DNA of 6,814 nucleotides from Cyanobium sp. Its GTDB lineage: Bacteria; Cyanobacteriota; Cyanobacteriia; PCC-6307; Cyanobiaceae. Both the position numbers and the translations under genes were made by a program. Below the pieces are notes generated by a model. That model made no database searches. It had not been told where the DNA came from and saw nothing but the letters and a program-made list of their open reading frames with translations. Each line of letters starts with the position of its first letter. Positions within the stretch are counted from its first letter, which is position 1. This document shows, one piece after another, positions 1 to 6,814 of the stretch. The stretch spans positions 1-6,814 of the forward strand of contig BJHC01000075.1 of the NCBI GenBank assembly GCA_014191535.1, given 5' to 3'.

Positions 1-1102
1 CCCCCACCAGGAAGAACAGGGAGGCGCCGATCAGGCCGTGGCTGATCATCTGCAGCATGGCGCCGCTGGATCCCAGGGCGCTGAAGCTGCCGATGCCGAT
101 CAGCACAAAGCCCATGTGGCTGATGGAGCTGTAGGCGATCTTGCGTTTGAGGTTGCGCTGGGCGAAGGAGGTGAGCGCCGCGTAGATGATGTTCACCACC
201 CCCAGCACCACCAGCAGCGGCGCGAACACCGCGTGGGCGTCGGGGAGGATCTGGCAGTTGAAGCGCAGCAGGGCGTAGCCCCCCATCTTCAGCAGGATGC
301 CCGCCAGCAGCATGTGCACCGGCGCCGTGGCCTCCCCATGGGCATCGGGCAGCCAGGTGTGCAGCGGCACGATCGGCAGTTTCACCCCAAAGGCGATCAA
401 CAGGCCCGCATAGGCCAGCAGCTGGAACTTCACCGGGAAGCCCTTGGCCATCAGGTCGGTGTACTCGAAGCTGGTGTGGCCCCCGTAGAAGGCCATCGCC
501 AGGCCCGCCAGCAGGATGAACAGGGAGCTGCCGGCCGTGTAGAGGATGAATTTGGTGGCGGCGTATTGGCGTTTCTTGCCACCCCAGATGGCCAGCAGCA
601 GGTACACCGGCAGCAGCTCCAGCTCCCAGGCCAGGAAGAAGAGGAGCATGTCCTGCACGGCGAACACGGCGATCTGGCCGCCATCCATGGCCAGCAGCAG
701 GAAATAGAACAGCCGTGGCTTGAAGCTCACCGGCCAGGCCGCCAGCACCGCCAGGGCCGTGATGAAGCTGGTGAGCAGGATCAGGGGCATCGAAATGCCA
801 TCGGCCCCCACCGACCAGGCGAGCCCCAGGTCGGGCAGCCAGCTCACCTTCTCCACCAGCTGCAGGTTGGGGTTGCTGGGGTCGTAGCCGTTCAGGTACC
901 CGCCCACGGTGAGCAGGAAAGTGGTCAGGGCCACCCCGAGGGCGAACCAGCGCACCTGCTTGCCATCGCCCTTGTCTGGAACGAAGGGGATGCAGAGGGC
1001 CGCAGCGATCGGGAACAGGATCGAGGCGCTGAGCCAGGGGAAGGCTGTGCTGCTGGCCTGGGCCGATGCGGCGGCCAGGGTCACGGCGAAGTCCAGGGGC
1101 AC
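1..1102 (-). CDS. ndhD: NAD(P)H-quinone oxidoreductase subunit 4 (NdhD, NdhD1 type), N-terminal part
   Basis: NdhD is one of the antiporter-like membrane subunits of the NDH-1 complex in the thylakoid membrane. It pumps protons while plastoquinone is reduced. The reading frame is open from an in-frame stop (1172-1174) to the left edge, so the 3' end is missing: 367 codons are present against roughly 520-560 for the family. Family signatures are clear: WELELLPVY near residues 159-167 (Glu160, the conserved membrane glutamate), [19 protein letters not shown] near 239-256 (Lys241, the pump lysine), and the [18 protein letters not shown] block near 319-336. The block around residues 97-160 resembles the NdhD1 paralogue of NDH-1L rather than the CO2-uptake paralogues, from memory. 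The start is uncertain. No ATG fits; GTG at 1102 is chosen, with a weak AAGAG upstream, and GTG at 1084 is the alternative. A weak TACACT (1132 to 1127 on this strand) could be a -10 box but has no -35 partner. The gene lies downstream of ndhF on the same strand. Confidence 0.96.
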   Translation of the reverse strand, partial: MPLDFAVTLAAASAQASSTAFPWLSASILFPIAAALCIPFVPDKGDGKQVRWFALGVALTTFLLTVGGYLNGYDPSNPNLQLVEKVSWLPDLGLAWSVGADGISMPLILLTSFITALAVLAAWPVSFKPRLFYFLLLAMDGGQIAVFAVQDMLLFFLAWELELLPVYLLLAIWGGKKRQYAATKFILYTAGSSLFILLAGLAMAFYGGHTSFEYTDLMAKGFPVKFQLLAYAGLLIAFGVKLPIVPLHTWLPDAHGEATAPVHMLLAGILLKMGGYALLRFNCQILPDAHAVFAPLLVVLGVVNIIYAALTSFAQRNLKRKIAYSSISHMGFVLIGIGSFSALGSSGAMLQMISHGLIGASLFFLVG

Positions 1103-1188
1103 AGATGGGCTCTTGGTGCTGGCCGGAGTGTAGAAATCCTGCCCAGGTCTGCCCGGTTGCCGTGCCGGATGTCACACAGAGCGTTGTG

Positions 1189-1254
1189 GGTTGGGTTGTT
1201 GCGCCGAGGCGCTCACCGCGTGGGCGGACATCGCCTCGGCGCAACAACCCAACC
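1189..1254. repeat. Long perfect inverted repeat between ndhF and ndhD
   Basis: The arms 1189-1211 and 1232-1254 are exact reverse complements over 23 nt, separated by a 20-nt loop (1212-1231). Inside the loop, CCGC (1216-1219) can pair with GCGG (1224-1227), giving a smaller nested hairpin. As RNA this would be a very stable stem. It begins about 45 nt past the ndhF stop and ends 86 nt before the ndhD start, so it may attenuate, terminate or protect the ndhF message. No T-tract follows the stem on either strand, so it is not a classical intrinsic terminator. It could also be a copy of a dispersed palindromic repeat; no second copy is seen in this window. Confidence 0.85.
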
Positions 1255-1298
1255 ACTTGGGGAAGGGGGCTAGGTGGTGATGGGGGCGACGCGGGGGC

Positions 1299-3311
1299 TT
1301 AGCCGAGGGCGCCGAACAGCACCACCAGGGCGATCACGCCGCCGAACACGATCAGGGCATAGAACTGCGCCCGGCCGGTTTCGAAGTACTTCAAGCCTTC
1401 GCCGCTGCCCAGGGTCACCAGGCCGGTGAGGTTCACCACCCCATCCACCACCTTGGAGTCCACCTCCAGCACGGAGCGCGCCAGTTTGCGGCTGCCCTGC
1501 ACGAACACCTTGTCGTTGATGTCGTCGAGGTACCACTTGTTGGCCAGGAAGGCGTTGAGGGCGGGGAAGCGGCCCGCCACGGCGGCCCCCAGATCGAGTT
1601 TGCGCAGGGCGTAGGCGAGCACCGCCACGCTGATGCCCACCACGGAGATGGTCACCGACGCCCCGGCCAGGGGCAGGAACTCGCCCCAGCTGAAGTGCTC
1701 CGCCACTTCGGCGGCCTCGTGGGGGTCGAGCAGGAAGCCGAAGCGGCTGTTCCAGGGCACACCGAGCAAGCCCACCAGCACCGAGGGCACCGCCAGCACC
1801 GCCAGGGGCATGGCCATCTGCCAGCCCGATTCGTGGGGGTGCTCGGCGTGGCTGTGGCCGTGGCCGTCGCCATGGTCGTCACCGGCCTTGCCCGCGGCCG
1901 CCAGCAGCTGGGTCTGCAGGGCACTGTCGTTGCCGCGGAACTCCCCTTCGAAGGTGAGGAAGTAGAGCCGGAACATGTAGAAGGCGGTCATGCCGGCGGT
2001 GACGAAGCCGGCGACCCAGAGCAGCGGGAAGCTGCCGAAGGCCTGGCCCAGGATTTCGTCCTTGCTCCAGAAGCCCGCCAGGGGCGGGATGCCGCTGATG
2101 GCCAGGCAGCCGATGAAGAAGGTGGTGCTGGTCACCGGCATCCAGCGCCGCAGGCCGCCCATCAGGCGCATGTCCTGGGCCAGCACCGGTTCGTGCCCCA
2201 CCACCTCTTCCATGGCGTGGATCACGGATCCGGAGCCCAGGAACAGCATCGCCTTGAAGAAGGCGTGGGTCACCAGGTGGAACATCCCCGCCACCGGGGC
2301 GCCGCAGCCCATGGCCAGCATCATGTAACCCAGCTGGCTCACGGTGCTGTAGGCCAGGCCCTTCTTGAGGTCCATCTGGGTGAGCGCAATCGACGCCCCC
2401 AGCACGAGGGTGATCGTGCCGATCACAGCGATGAACAGCTGCACCTGCGGGAACGGCAGATACACCGGCTGCAGCCGTGCCACCAGGAACACGCCCGCGG
2501 CCACCATCGTGGCGGCGTGGATCAGGGCCGAGATCGGCGTCGGGCCCTCCATGGCGTCGGGCAGCCACACGTGCAGGGGGAACTGGGCCGACTTGGCCAT
2601 GGGCCCCATGAACACCAACAGGCAGAGCAACACGGCCACGCCGGTGCTGACGCTGCCGCTGGCGATGGCCTCCTGCAGGCGGCTGCCGATCTGTTCAAAG
2701 CCGAAGCTGCCGGTGGCCCAGAACAACCCCAGGATGCCCAGCAGCAGGCCGAAGTCGCCCACGCGGTTCACCACAAAGGCTTTTTGGGCGGCATTGGCGG
2801 CGCCGTCGCGGTCGTACCAGAAGCCCACCAGCAGGTAGGAGCACATGCCCACCAGCTCCCAGAACACATAGATCTCCAGGAGGTTGGGGCTGATCACCAG
2901 CCCCAACATCGAGCTGCTGAACAGGGCCAGATAGGTGAAGAAGCGCACATAGCCCTTGTCGTGGGCCATGTAGCCATCGGAATACACCATCACCAGCAGG
3001 GCGATGGTGGTCACCAGGGCCAGCATCACCGCCCCGAGCGCATCCACGCGGAACCCCATCTCCAGGGTGAAGGTGCCGGCGCTCGCCCAGTTGAACAGCA
3101 CTTCGGTGGCGCCGGCCCCGGCCAGCTGCTGTGCCAGCACCGCATAACTCAGCACCGCAGCGGCCCCCACACAGCTGATCAGCAGCAGCGCCACGGGTTT
3201 GCGCAGGCGGTTGATCGTGCGGTTGAAACTGATCAGCCCCAGACCCACCAGGCAGGCCCCCGCCAGGGGCAACACCGGGATCAGCCAGGCGAGTTCGGCG
3301 GGCGAGGGCAT
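1299..3311 (-). CDS. ndhF: NAD(P)H-quinone oxidoreductase subunit 5 (NdhF, NdhF1 type)
   Basis: NdhF is the largest and most distal antiporter-like subunit of NDH-1, with the long lateral helix that clamps the membrane arm. The product has 670 residues, normal for the family. Key positions are visible: Glu152 in the WELVG motif, Lys240 in FMGPMAKSAQFPLHVWLPD (about 234-252), the following AMEGPTPISALIHAATMVAAG block (253-273), and Lys417 in GFWSKDEIL, which I take as the counterpart of E. coli NuoL Lys399. The tail (about 590-650) carries the cyanobacterial/plastid NdhF end, including VVDGVVNL and a GLKYFETG segment before a last membrane helix. This fits NdhF1 of the NDH-1L complex. A histidine-rich stretch (residues 480-493) lies in the linker after the SKDEIL helix. 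The ATG at 3311 is chosen because the hydrophobic N-terminus begins right after it; no strong ribosome binding site is seen. The gene is 72 bp downstream of the NnrU-like gene and is followed by ndhD, the usual F-D order. Confidence 0.98.
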   Translation of the reverse strand: MPSPAELAWLIPVLPLAGACLVGLGLISFNRTINRLRKPVALLLISCVGAAAVLSYAVLAQQLAGAGATEVLFNWASAGTFTLEMGFRVDALGAVMLALVTTIALLVMVYSDGYMAHDKGYVRFFTYLALFSSSMLGLVISPNLLEIYVFWELVGMCSYLLVGFWYDRDGAANAAQKAFVVNRVGDFGLLLGILGLFWATGSFGFEQIGSRLQEAIASGSVSTGVAVLLCLLVFMGPMAKSAQFPLHVWLPDAMEGPTPISALIHAATMVAAGVFLVARLQPVYLPFPQVQLFIAVIGTITLVLGASIALTQMDLKKGLAYSTVSQLGYMMLAMGCGAPVAGMFHLVTHAFFKAMLFLGSGSVIHAMEEVVGHEPVLAQDMRLMGGLRRWMPVTSTTFFIGCLAISGIPPLAGFWSKDEILGQAFGSFPLLWVAGFVTAGMTAFYMFRLYFLTFEGEFRGNDSALQTQLLAAAGKAGDDHGDGHGHSHAEHPHESGWQMAMPLAVLAVPSVLVGLLGVPWNSRFGFLLDPHEAAEVAEHFSWGEFLPLAGASVTISVVGISVAVLAYALRKLDLGAAVAGRFPALNAFLANKWYLDDINDKVFVQGSRKLARSVLEVDSKVVDGVVNLTGLVTLGSGEGLKYFETGRAQFYALIVFGGVIALVVLFGALG

Positions 3312-3383
3312 CCGGCTCTGGGGCAGTCGGCTCGAGTGTAGGCAGGCCGTTGCTGGGTTTCAGCCGGTGCTGACAGTGGTGGA

Positions 3384-4148
3384 TCAGCCCAGCCAGTGGG
3401 CCAACGCGGAGCGTGAGAAGGCCGTGGCGCCGGTGCCGATGAAGCGATGGGCCCACCAGAACACCCCCACGGCGATGGCGATGCCCAGCTGGGCCGGCCG
3501 CAGAAACTCCGCCAGCACCAGCTGCTGGCGTCCATCCAGCACCGCCCGGAAGGGCAGCACCGAGGTGCTGGCCTTGAGCTCCTCGAAGGCCGGGCCAAAG
3601 CGATTGGCCAGGCGGCGATCCCCATTCCAGACCGCGAACAGGTGGTGGGCGATCAATCCCGCACAGGCGGCCACCATGAAGCTGCTGCCGATCCAGAGCA
3701 GGTGGGTGGCGCACCAGAGGATCTGCCCCACGGCCTGGGGATGGCGGCTGATGCGGATGATGCCTGTGGCGTAGAGGCGCACCTGCGGTTTGAGCACCGC
3801 CGGGATCTCCAGCAGGTTGTAGGTGGCGGGGTACAGAAACAGAAAGCTGATGGCGGTGCCCCCCCACACCAGCGGCACGATCCAGGGTTGATCCTGCAGG
3901 TTCCACAGGCGCACACCGTCGTAGCGGTGGGCGAGGAAGTAGCCGATCACCACCACGGCCGAGGGGATGCTCACGGCGGCGAACAACAGGCGCCAGGCCC
4001 GCTCGCCGATGCGCTGCGCCCCCCAGGCCCGCAGGGAGGCCCCACCGCTGTGGATCACGGCAAAGGCCAGCAGCAGGCCGAGCATCACCCAACTGCTGTG
4101 GTGCAGGTCGCTCGGCGCCGACAGGCTGGGCTGAACGCTGGGCTGCAC
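3384..4148 (-). CDS. NnrU-family membrane protein, probable 15-cis-zeta-carotene isomerase (Z-ISO-like)
   Basis: The 254-residue product is an integral membrane protein with about five hydrophobic segments (roughly 20-36, 52-75, 89-108, 140-170, 215-236). It has the NnrU-family hallmarks HSGGASLR (33-40), an LYPATYNLLEIP segment (about 105-116) and RHPQAVGQILWCATHL (135-150). Plant Z-ISO belongs to this family and is a heme b enzyme that isomerises the central 15-cis bond of zeta-carotene between phytoene desaturase and zeta-carotene desaturase. As I recall, its ligands in maize are His150, Cys263 and His266. Here His33, Cys146 and His149 stand at exactly the same spacing (116 between the histidines, Cys-x-x-His). 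The nearby crtP supports a carotenoid role. The name NnrU comes from denitrification loci, and that role is unlikely here. The start is uncertain: GTG at 4148 gives the longest form, while ATG at 4085 (residue 22) would still keep the first membrane helix and His33. Transcription is divergent from rbcR. Confidence 0.85.
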   Translation of the reverse strand: MQPSVQPSLSAPSDLHHSSWVMLGLLLAFAVIHSGGASLRAWGAQRIGERAWRLLFAAVSIPSAVVVIGYFLAHRYDGVRLWNLQDQPWIVPLVWGGTAISFLFLYPATYNLLEIPAVLKPQVRLYATGIIRISRHPQAVGQILWCATHLLWIGSSFMVAACAGLIAHHLFAVWNGDRRLANRFGPAFEELKASTSVLPFRAVLDGRQQLVLAEFLRPAQLGIAIAVGVFWWAHRFIGTGATAFSRSALAHWLG

Positions 4149-4247
4149 GCGGGTCCGGCTCGGGGAACCGCGATTCTCGCCAGTCGCCTAAGCGGCCGTT
4201 GATCCCCCCTAGAGTTCGACACCTTCGCGGAAGCGCAGCGCCCCTGC
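4149..4247. promoter_or_regulatory. Divergent intergenic region between the Z-ISO-like gene and rbcR
   Basis: These 99 bp must contain the 5' regions of both genes, unless the leftward gene uses the inner ATG at 4085, in which case the space is 162 bp. LysR-type regulators often bind such a divergent gap to control themselves and the neighbour. I found no convincing -35/-10 pair and no clear palindromic LysR-type site. Only weak elements are visible, such as a TAGAGT at 4210-4215 on the rbcR side. The regulatory role is inferred from gene orientation. Confidence 0.5.
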
Positions 4248-5234
4248 ATGGCTGATCTGCCCTTCACCCTTGATCAGCTGCGCATCCTGCGGGCCATCGC
4301 CAGCGAAGGCAGTTTCAAGAAGGCCGCCGACAGCCTGTACGTCACGCAGCCGGCCGTGAGCTTGCAAATCCAGAACCTGGAGAAGCAGCTGGATGTGTCC
4401 CTGTTTGACCGGGGCGGTCGCAAAGCCCAGCTCACCGAGGCCGGGCACCTCTTGTTGAGCTACTGCGATCGCATCCTGAGCCAATGCCAGGAGGCCTGCC
4501 GTGCCCTCGACGATCTCCACAACCTCCGCGGCGGCTCCCTTGTGGTCGGGGCCAGCCAGACCACGGGCACCTATCTGATGCCCCGCATGATCGGGCTGTT
4601 CCGCCAGAAGTATCCCGATGTGGCGGTGCAGCTGCAGGTGCACAGCACCCGCCGCACCGGCTGGAGCGTGGCCAATGGCCAGATCGATCTGGCGATCATC
4701 GGCGGCGAGCTGCCCAGCGAGCTCAATGAGCTGCTGCAGGTGGTGCCCTACGCCAGTGATGAACTGGCCCTGGTGTTGCCCACCAAGCACCCCCTGGCCC
4801 GTCTGCCGGAGCTCAGCAAGGACGACCTCTACCGCCTCGGCTTCGTCTGTCTGGATGCCCAATCCACCACCCGCAAGATGGTGGACCAGCTCTTGGCCCG
4901 CTCCGGCCTGGATGTGGCGCGCCTGAAGATCGAGATGGAACTCAATTCCTTCGAGGCCATCAAAAACGCGGTGCAGAGTGGTCTGGGGGCCGCCTTCCTG
5001 CCGGTGGTGTCGATCGAGCGCGAGCTGGCCGCCGGCAGCCTGCATCGCCCGGCCCTGGCCGATCTCTCCGTGCGGCGTCAGCTCAAGCTGATCAGCCATC
5101 CCTCCCGCTACTGCTCCCGGGCTGCGGATGCCTTCCGCAAGGAGATCCTGCCGGTGTTCGCTAGCCCCGACAGCCCCCTGCGCCGGCCCCTGCTGCAGAA
5201 CCAGCCGCCGGTGGCGGTGGAAGCACCGGCGTGA
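4248..5234 (+). CDS. rbcR: LysR-type transcriptional regulator RbcR (RuBisCO operon regulator)
   Basis: This 328-residue LysR-type regulator closely resembles cyanobacterial and plastid RbcR (Ycf30), which activates RuBisCO and other carbon-fixation genes in response to metabolites. The winged helix-turn-helix spans about residues 6-65, with [20 protein letters not shown] (21-40) as its recognition core and [19 protein letters not shown] (52-70) as the wing. A linker helix follows (about 70-93), then the effector-binding domain from about 96 to 300. The stretch [18 protein letters not shown] (101-118), the HSTRRTGW segment (132-139) and [16 protein letters not shown] (141-156) match RbcR rather than the related NdhR/CcmR, judged from memory. 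The last 20 or so residues are a proline-rich tail outside the fold. ATG at 4248 is the natural start, as it gives the short [11 protein letters not shown] leader typical of the family. No strong ribosome binding site is visible. The gene converges with the DUF3172-like gene and is divergent from the Z-ISO-like gene. Confidence 0.93.
   Translation: MADLPFTLDQLRILRAIASEGSFKKAADSLYVTQPAVSLQIQNLEKQLDVSLFDRGGRKAQLTEAGHLLLSYCDRILSQCQEACRALDDLHNLRGGSLVVGASQTTGTYLMPRMIGLFRQKYPDVAVQLQVHSTRRTGWSVANGQIDLAIIGGELPSELNELLQVVPYASDELALVLPTKHPLARLPELSKDDLYRLGFVCLDAQSTTRKMVDQLLARSGLDVARLKIEMELNSFEAIKNAVQSGLGAAFLPVVSIERELAAGSLHRPALADLSVRRQLKLISHPSRYCSRAADAFRKEILPVFASPDSPLRRPLLQNQPPVAVEAPA
4465..4472. repeat. 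HIP1 octamer (GCGATCGC)
   Basis: One copy of the highly iterated palindrome GCGATCGC lies inside the rbcR coding region. The octamer is strongly over-represented in many cyanobacterial genomes. A single copy in 6.8 kb of GC-rich sequence is weak evidence of enrichment by itself. Confidence 0.8.
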
Positions 5235-5239
5235 GCTTC

Positions 5240-5253
5240 AGGCCAGAGGGCCT
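5240..5253. terminator. Small hairpin in the convergent gap, possible bidirectional terminator
   Basis: AGGCC (5240-5244) pairs with GGCCT (5249-5253) around a 4-nt loop, in the 18-bp space where rbcR and the DUF3172-like gene converge. Its right end touches the stop codon of the minus-strand gene. The position suits a shared terminator, but the stem is only 5 bp and no T-run follows on either strand, so the assignment is weak. Confidence 0.25.
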
Positions 5254-5918
5254 CAGAACTGATCCGCCTCCGGCGTGATGCCGACGCTGTCATCGGCGAC
5301 GCCCTTGGTGAGGAATTTGTTCTCGGTGATGTCGGTCTGGTAGACGCAACGCACGATCGGTTTGTCCTTCACCGATCCGATGTACGCGAAGGTGTTCATG
5401 CGCTGCTTGCACTGGCGCATCTGCTCGGCGGTCACTGCGCCCTCCTTCTGCAGCACGCTCCAGTTCTCCCGGCGGATCACGCAACCCGGCTTCAGGGATG
5501 GCTGGGTCACGAAGCTGGAGCTGGGGTTCATCGTGGTGTACAGCTCGATGTCCATCACGAAGGCGCTGGCGCCCCACTGGCGGCAGAACTCCGGATCGGG
5601 AACGGCCATGTCCAGCTGTTGGGAGCTGGCGATGTTGCCCTGATCCCCCTGGGTGGTGCTGGAGATGCCGGTGCCGATGCCGATGCCCACGATCAGCACG
5701 CCCGCCAGCACGGCGATGGTGGCCACATTGAACTGAAAGTTGCCGCCGCCAGGGCCTTTGCCACCGCTTCCACCCGGGCCGCCCGGACCGGCGGGCCCAC
5801 GGGAGCGCTCGCCCCGGCGTGGGTCGCCGTAGGGGTCTCGGCCGCGGCGCTCCGGCGGACCGTCGTATCCGCCGTAGCGGTCGTCGTCGTATCCGCGGCC
5901 GGCGCGGGGGCGATTCAT
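5253..5918 (-). CDS. DUF3172-like single-pass membrane protein, function unknown
   Basis: The 221-residue product resembles the cyanobacterial DUF3172 family, for which I know no function. Residues 1-60 are a low-complexity, probably disordered region rich in Arg, Gly, Asp, Tyr and Pro. One membrane segment follows (about 64-87) with a glycine-zipper pattern ([13 protein letters not shown], 73-85). The rest (about 88-221) is a soluble domain with four cysteines (112, 146, 170, 191), which could form two disulfides if it faces the lumen or periplasm. The positive, disordered N-terminus would then stay in the cytoplasm. The start at 5918 is favoured: its ATG overlaps the ndhM stop in an ATGA, and the longer open frame (to 6134) only reads ndhM in another frame. 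The overlap implies translational coupling to ndhM, so a role near NDH-1 or in the thylakoid membrane is possible but unproven. Confidence 0.85.
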   Translation of the reverse strand: MNRPRAGRGYDDDRYGGYDGPPERRGRDPYGDPRRGERSRGPAGPGGPGGSGGKGPGGGNFQFNVATIAVLAGVLIVGIGIGTGISSTTQGDQGNIASSQQLDMAVPDPEFCRQWGASAFVMDIELYTTMNPSSSFVTQPSLKPGCVIRRENWSVLQKEGAVTAEQMRQCKQRMNTFAYIGSVKDKPIVRCVYQTDITENKFLTKGVADDSVGITPEADQF

Positions 5919-6277
5919 GCGCTTTGGGGTGCCTGGGGAAGGCCCATGGAGTAATTCAGCACCCGGCAATCCGGGTTGTACCGCAGTTGGCCGGCCTGGA
6001 GGAGTTCGCGGATCTTGCCCTCGAGCTCCGAACCGATGCGGCGCAGGGTGTAGTCGTTGAGATCGGCCCCGGCGTAGGCATCCACGAGCTCCCGAAACCG
6101 CTGCTGCACGATCCCCTGGGTGCTCGCGTCCCACAGGAATTCGTTGTCGGGGTCGAGGTCCAGGGTGAGTTGGCTGGGGTCAGACACCAGCTGGCCGTTG
6201 TCCACCCGGGCCGTGAACAGGCGCACGTGGCGGGTGGTGCATTTGATCAGGGGGCTGCCGGTTGCAGGGTCGGCCAT
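5915..6277 (-). CDS. ndhM: NAD(P)H-quinone oxidoreductase subunit M (NdhM)
   Basis: NdhM is a small peripheral subunit of NDH-1, found in cyanobacteria and plastids and absent from bacterial complex I. It sits on the hydrophilic arm near the ferredoxin-docking side. The chosen product has 120 residues, close to the usual 110-120. Family blocks are [12 protein letters not shown] (12-23), [12 protein letters not shown] (39-50), [15 protein letters not shown] (72-86) and the C-terminal [10 protein letters not shown] (105-114). It has no membrane segment, as expected. The frame also allows an upstream ATG at 6307 (ten extra residues). ATG at 6277 is preferred because known homologues begin only a few residues before the KxTTRHVR block. 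The stop overlaps the start of the DUF3172-like gene by 4 nt, so the two are probably one operon. Upstream, ndhM is divergent from crtP. Confidence 0.94.
   Translation of the reverse strand: MADPATGSPLIKCTTRHVRLFTARVDNGQLVSDPSQLTLDLDPDNEFLWDASTQGIVQQRFRELVDAYAGADLNDYTLRRIGSELEGKIRELLQAGQLRYNPDCRVLNYSMGLPQAPQSA

Positions 6278-6814
<537 letters not shown>

Noticed and set aside
1189..1254. Inverted repeat as a classical intrinsic terminator
   Set aside because: The stem is ideal, but no T-tract follows it on either strand, so it is reported as a repeat instead.
38..1273. 411-codon plus-strand open frame opposite ndhD
   Set aside because: It is a His/Gln/Gly/Glu-rich antisense shadow of ndhD with no recognisable domain; long stop-free antisense frames are expected in GC-rich genes.
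1103..1298. Small RNA or tRNA gene in the ndhF-ndhD gap
   Set aside because: No tRNA-like fold or promoter-terminator pair is visible beyond the inverted repeat.
1695..3341. 548-codon plus-strand open frame opposite ndhF
   Set aside because: Same antisense composition (very rich in His, Gln, Gly, Ala); it lies almost wholly over the clearly real ndhF.
2695..4092. 465-codon minus-strand frame spanning ndhF and the Z-ISO-like gene
   Set aside because: It overlaps two recognisable genes in another frame and its translation is Gly/Pro/Arg-rich with no motif.
4209..5099. 296-codon minus-strand frame opposite rbcR
   Set aside because: An antisense shadow of a gene whose LysR domains are unmistakable.
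5919..6134. N-terminal 72-residue extension of the DUF3172-like frame
   Set aside because: It reads through ndhM in a different frame, has shadow-like composition, and the ATGA overlap marks the true start at 5918.

Overview
The window is an ordinary-looking but dense piece of chromosome from a GC-rich picocyanobacterium, most likely a Cyanobium or Synechococcus type. The evidence is the combination of NDH-1 subunits of the cyanobacterial/plastid kind (NdhD, NdhF, NdhM), a plant-type phytoene desaturase, the RuBisCO regulator RbcR, a cyanobacterial DUF3172-type protein and one HIP1 octamer. No mobile element, CRISPR array, tRNA or rRNA was seen. Identities come from reading the translations against remembered family sequences; no database search was possible.

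Layout from left to right. The left third is on the minus strand. It holds ndhF (complete) followed by ndhD (N-terminal 367 codons, running off the left edge). The 196-bp gap between them contains a long perfect inverted repeat (two 23-nt arms) with no T-tract. Upstream of ndhF, on the same strand, is an NnrU-family membrane protein with the heme-ligand pattern of 15-cis-zeta-carotene isomerase (Z-ISO). A 99-bp divergent gap separates it from rbcR, a LysR-type regulator on the plus strand. rbcR converges, with an 18-bp gap, on a minus-strand pair: ndhM followed by a DUF3172-like single-pass membrane protein, the two overlapping by an ATGA. A 138-bp divergent gap then leads to crtP (pds, phytoene desaturase) on the plus strand, cut by the right edge after 133 codons.

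The genes fit one theme, the thylakoid plastoquinone pool and photosynthetic carbon metabolism. NdhF and NdhD are the antiporter-like proton-pumping subunits, and NdhM a peripheral subunit, of the complex that reduces plastoquinone in cyclic electron flow and respiration. Phytoene desaturase passes electrons to plastoquinone while making the cis-zeta-carotene that Z-ISO isomerises. RbcR controls RuBisCO genes. The DUF3172-like protein has no known role, but its translational coupling to ndhM makes it the best unknown here. I found no convincing novel defence, mobile or biosynthetic system. The points most worth following are the Z-ISO candidate, the ndhM-coupled membrane protein and the inverted repeat between ndhF and ndhD.
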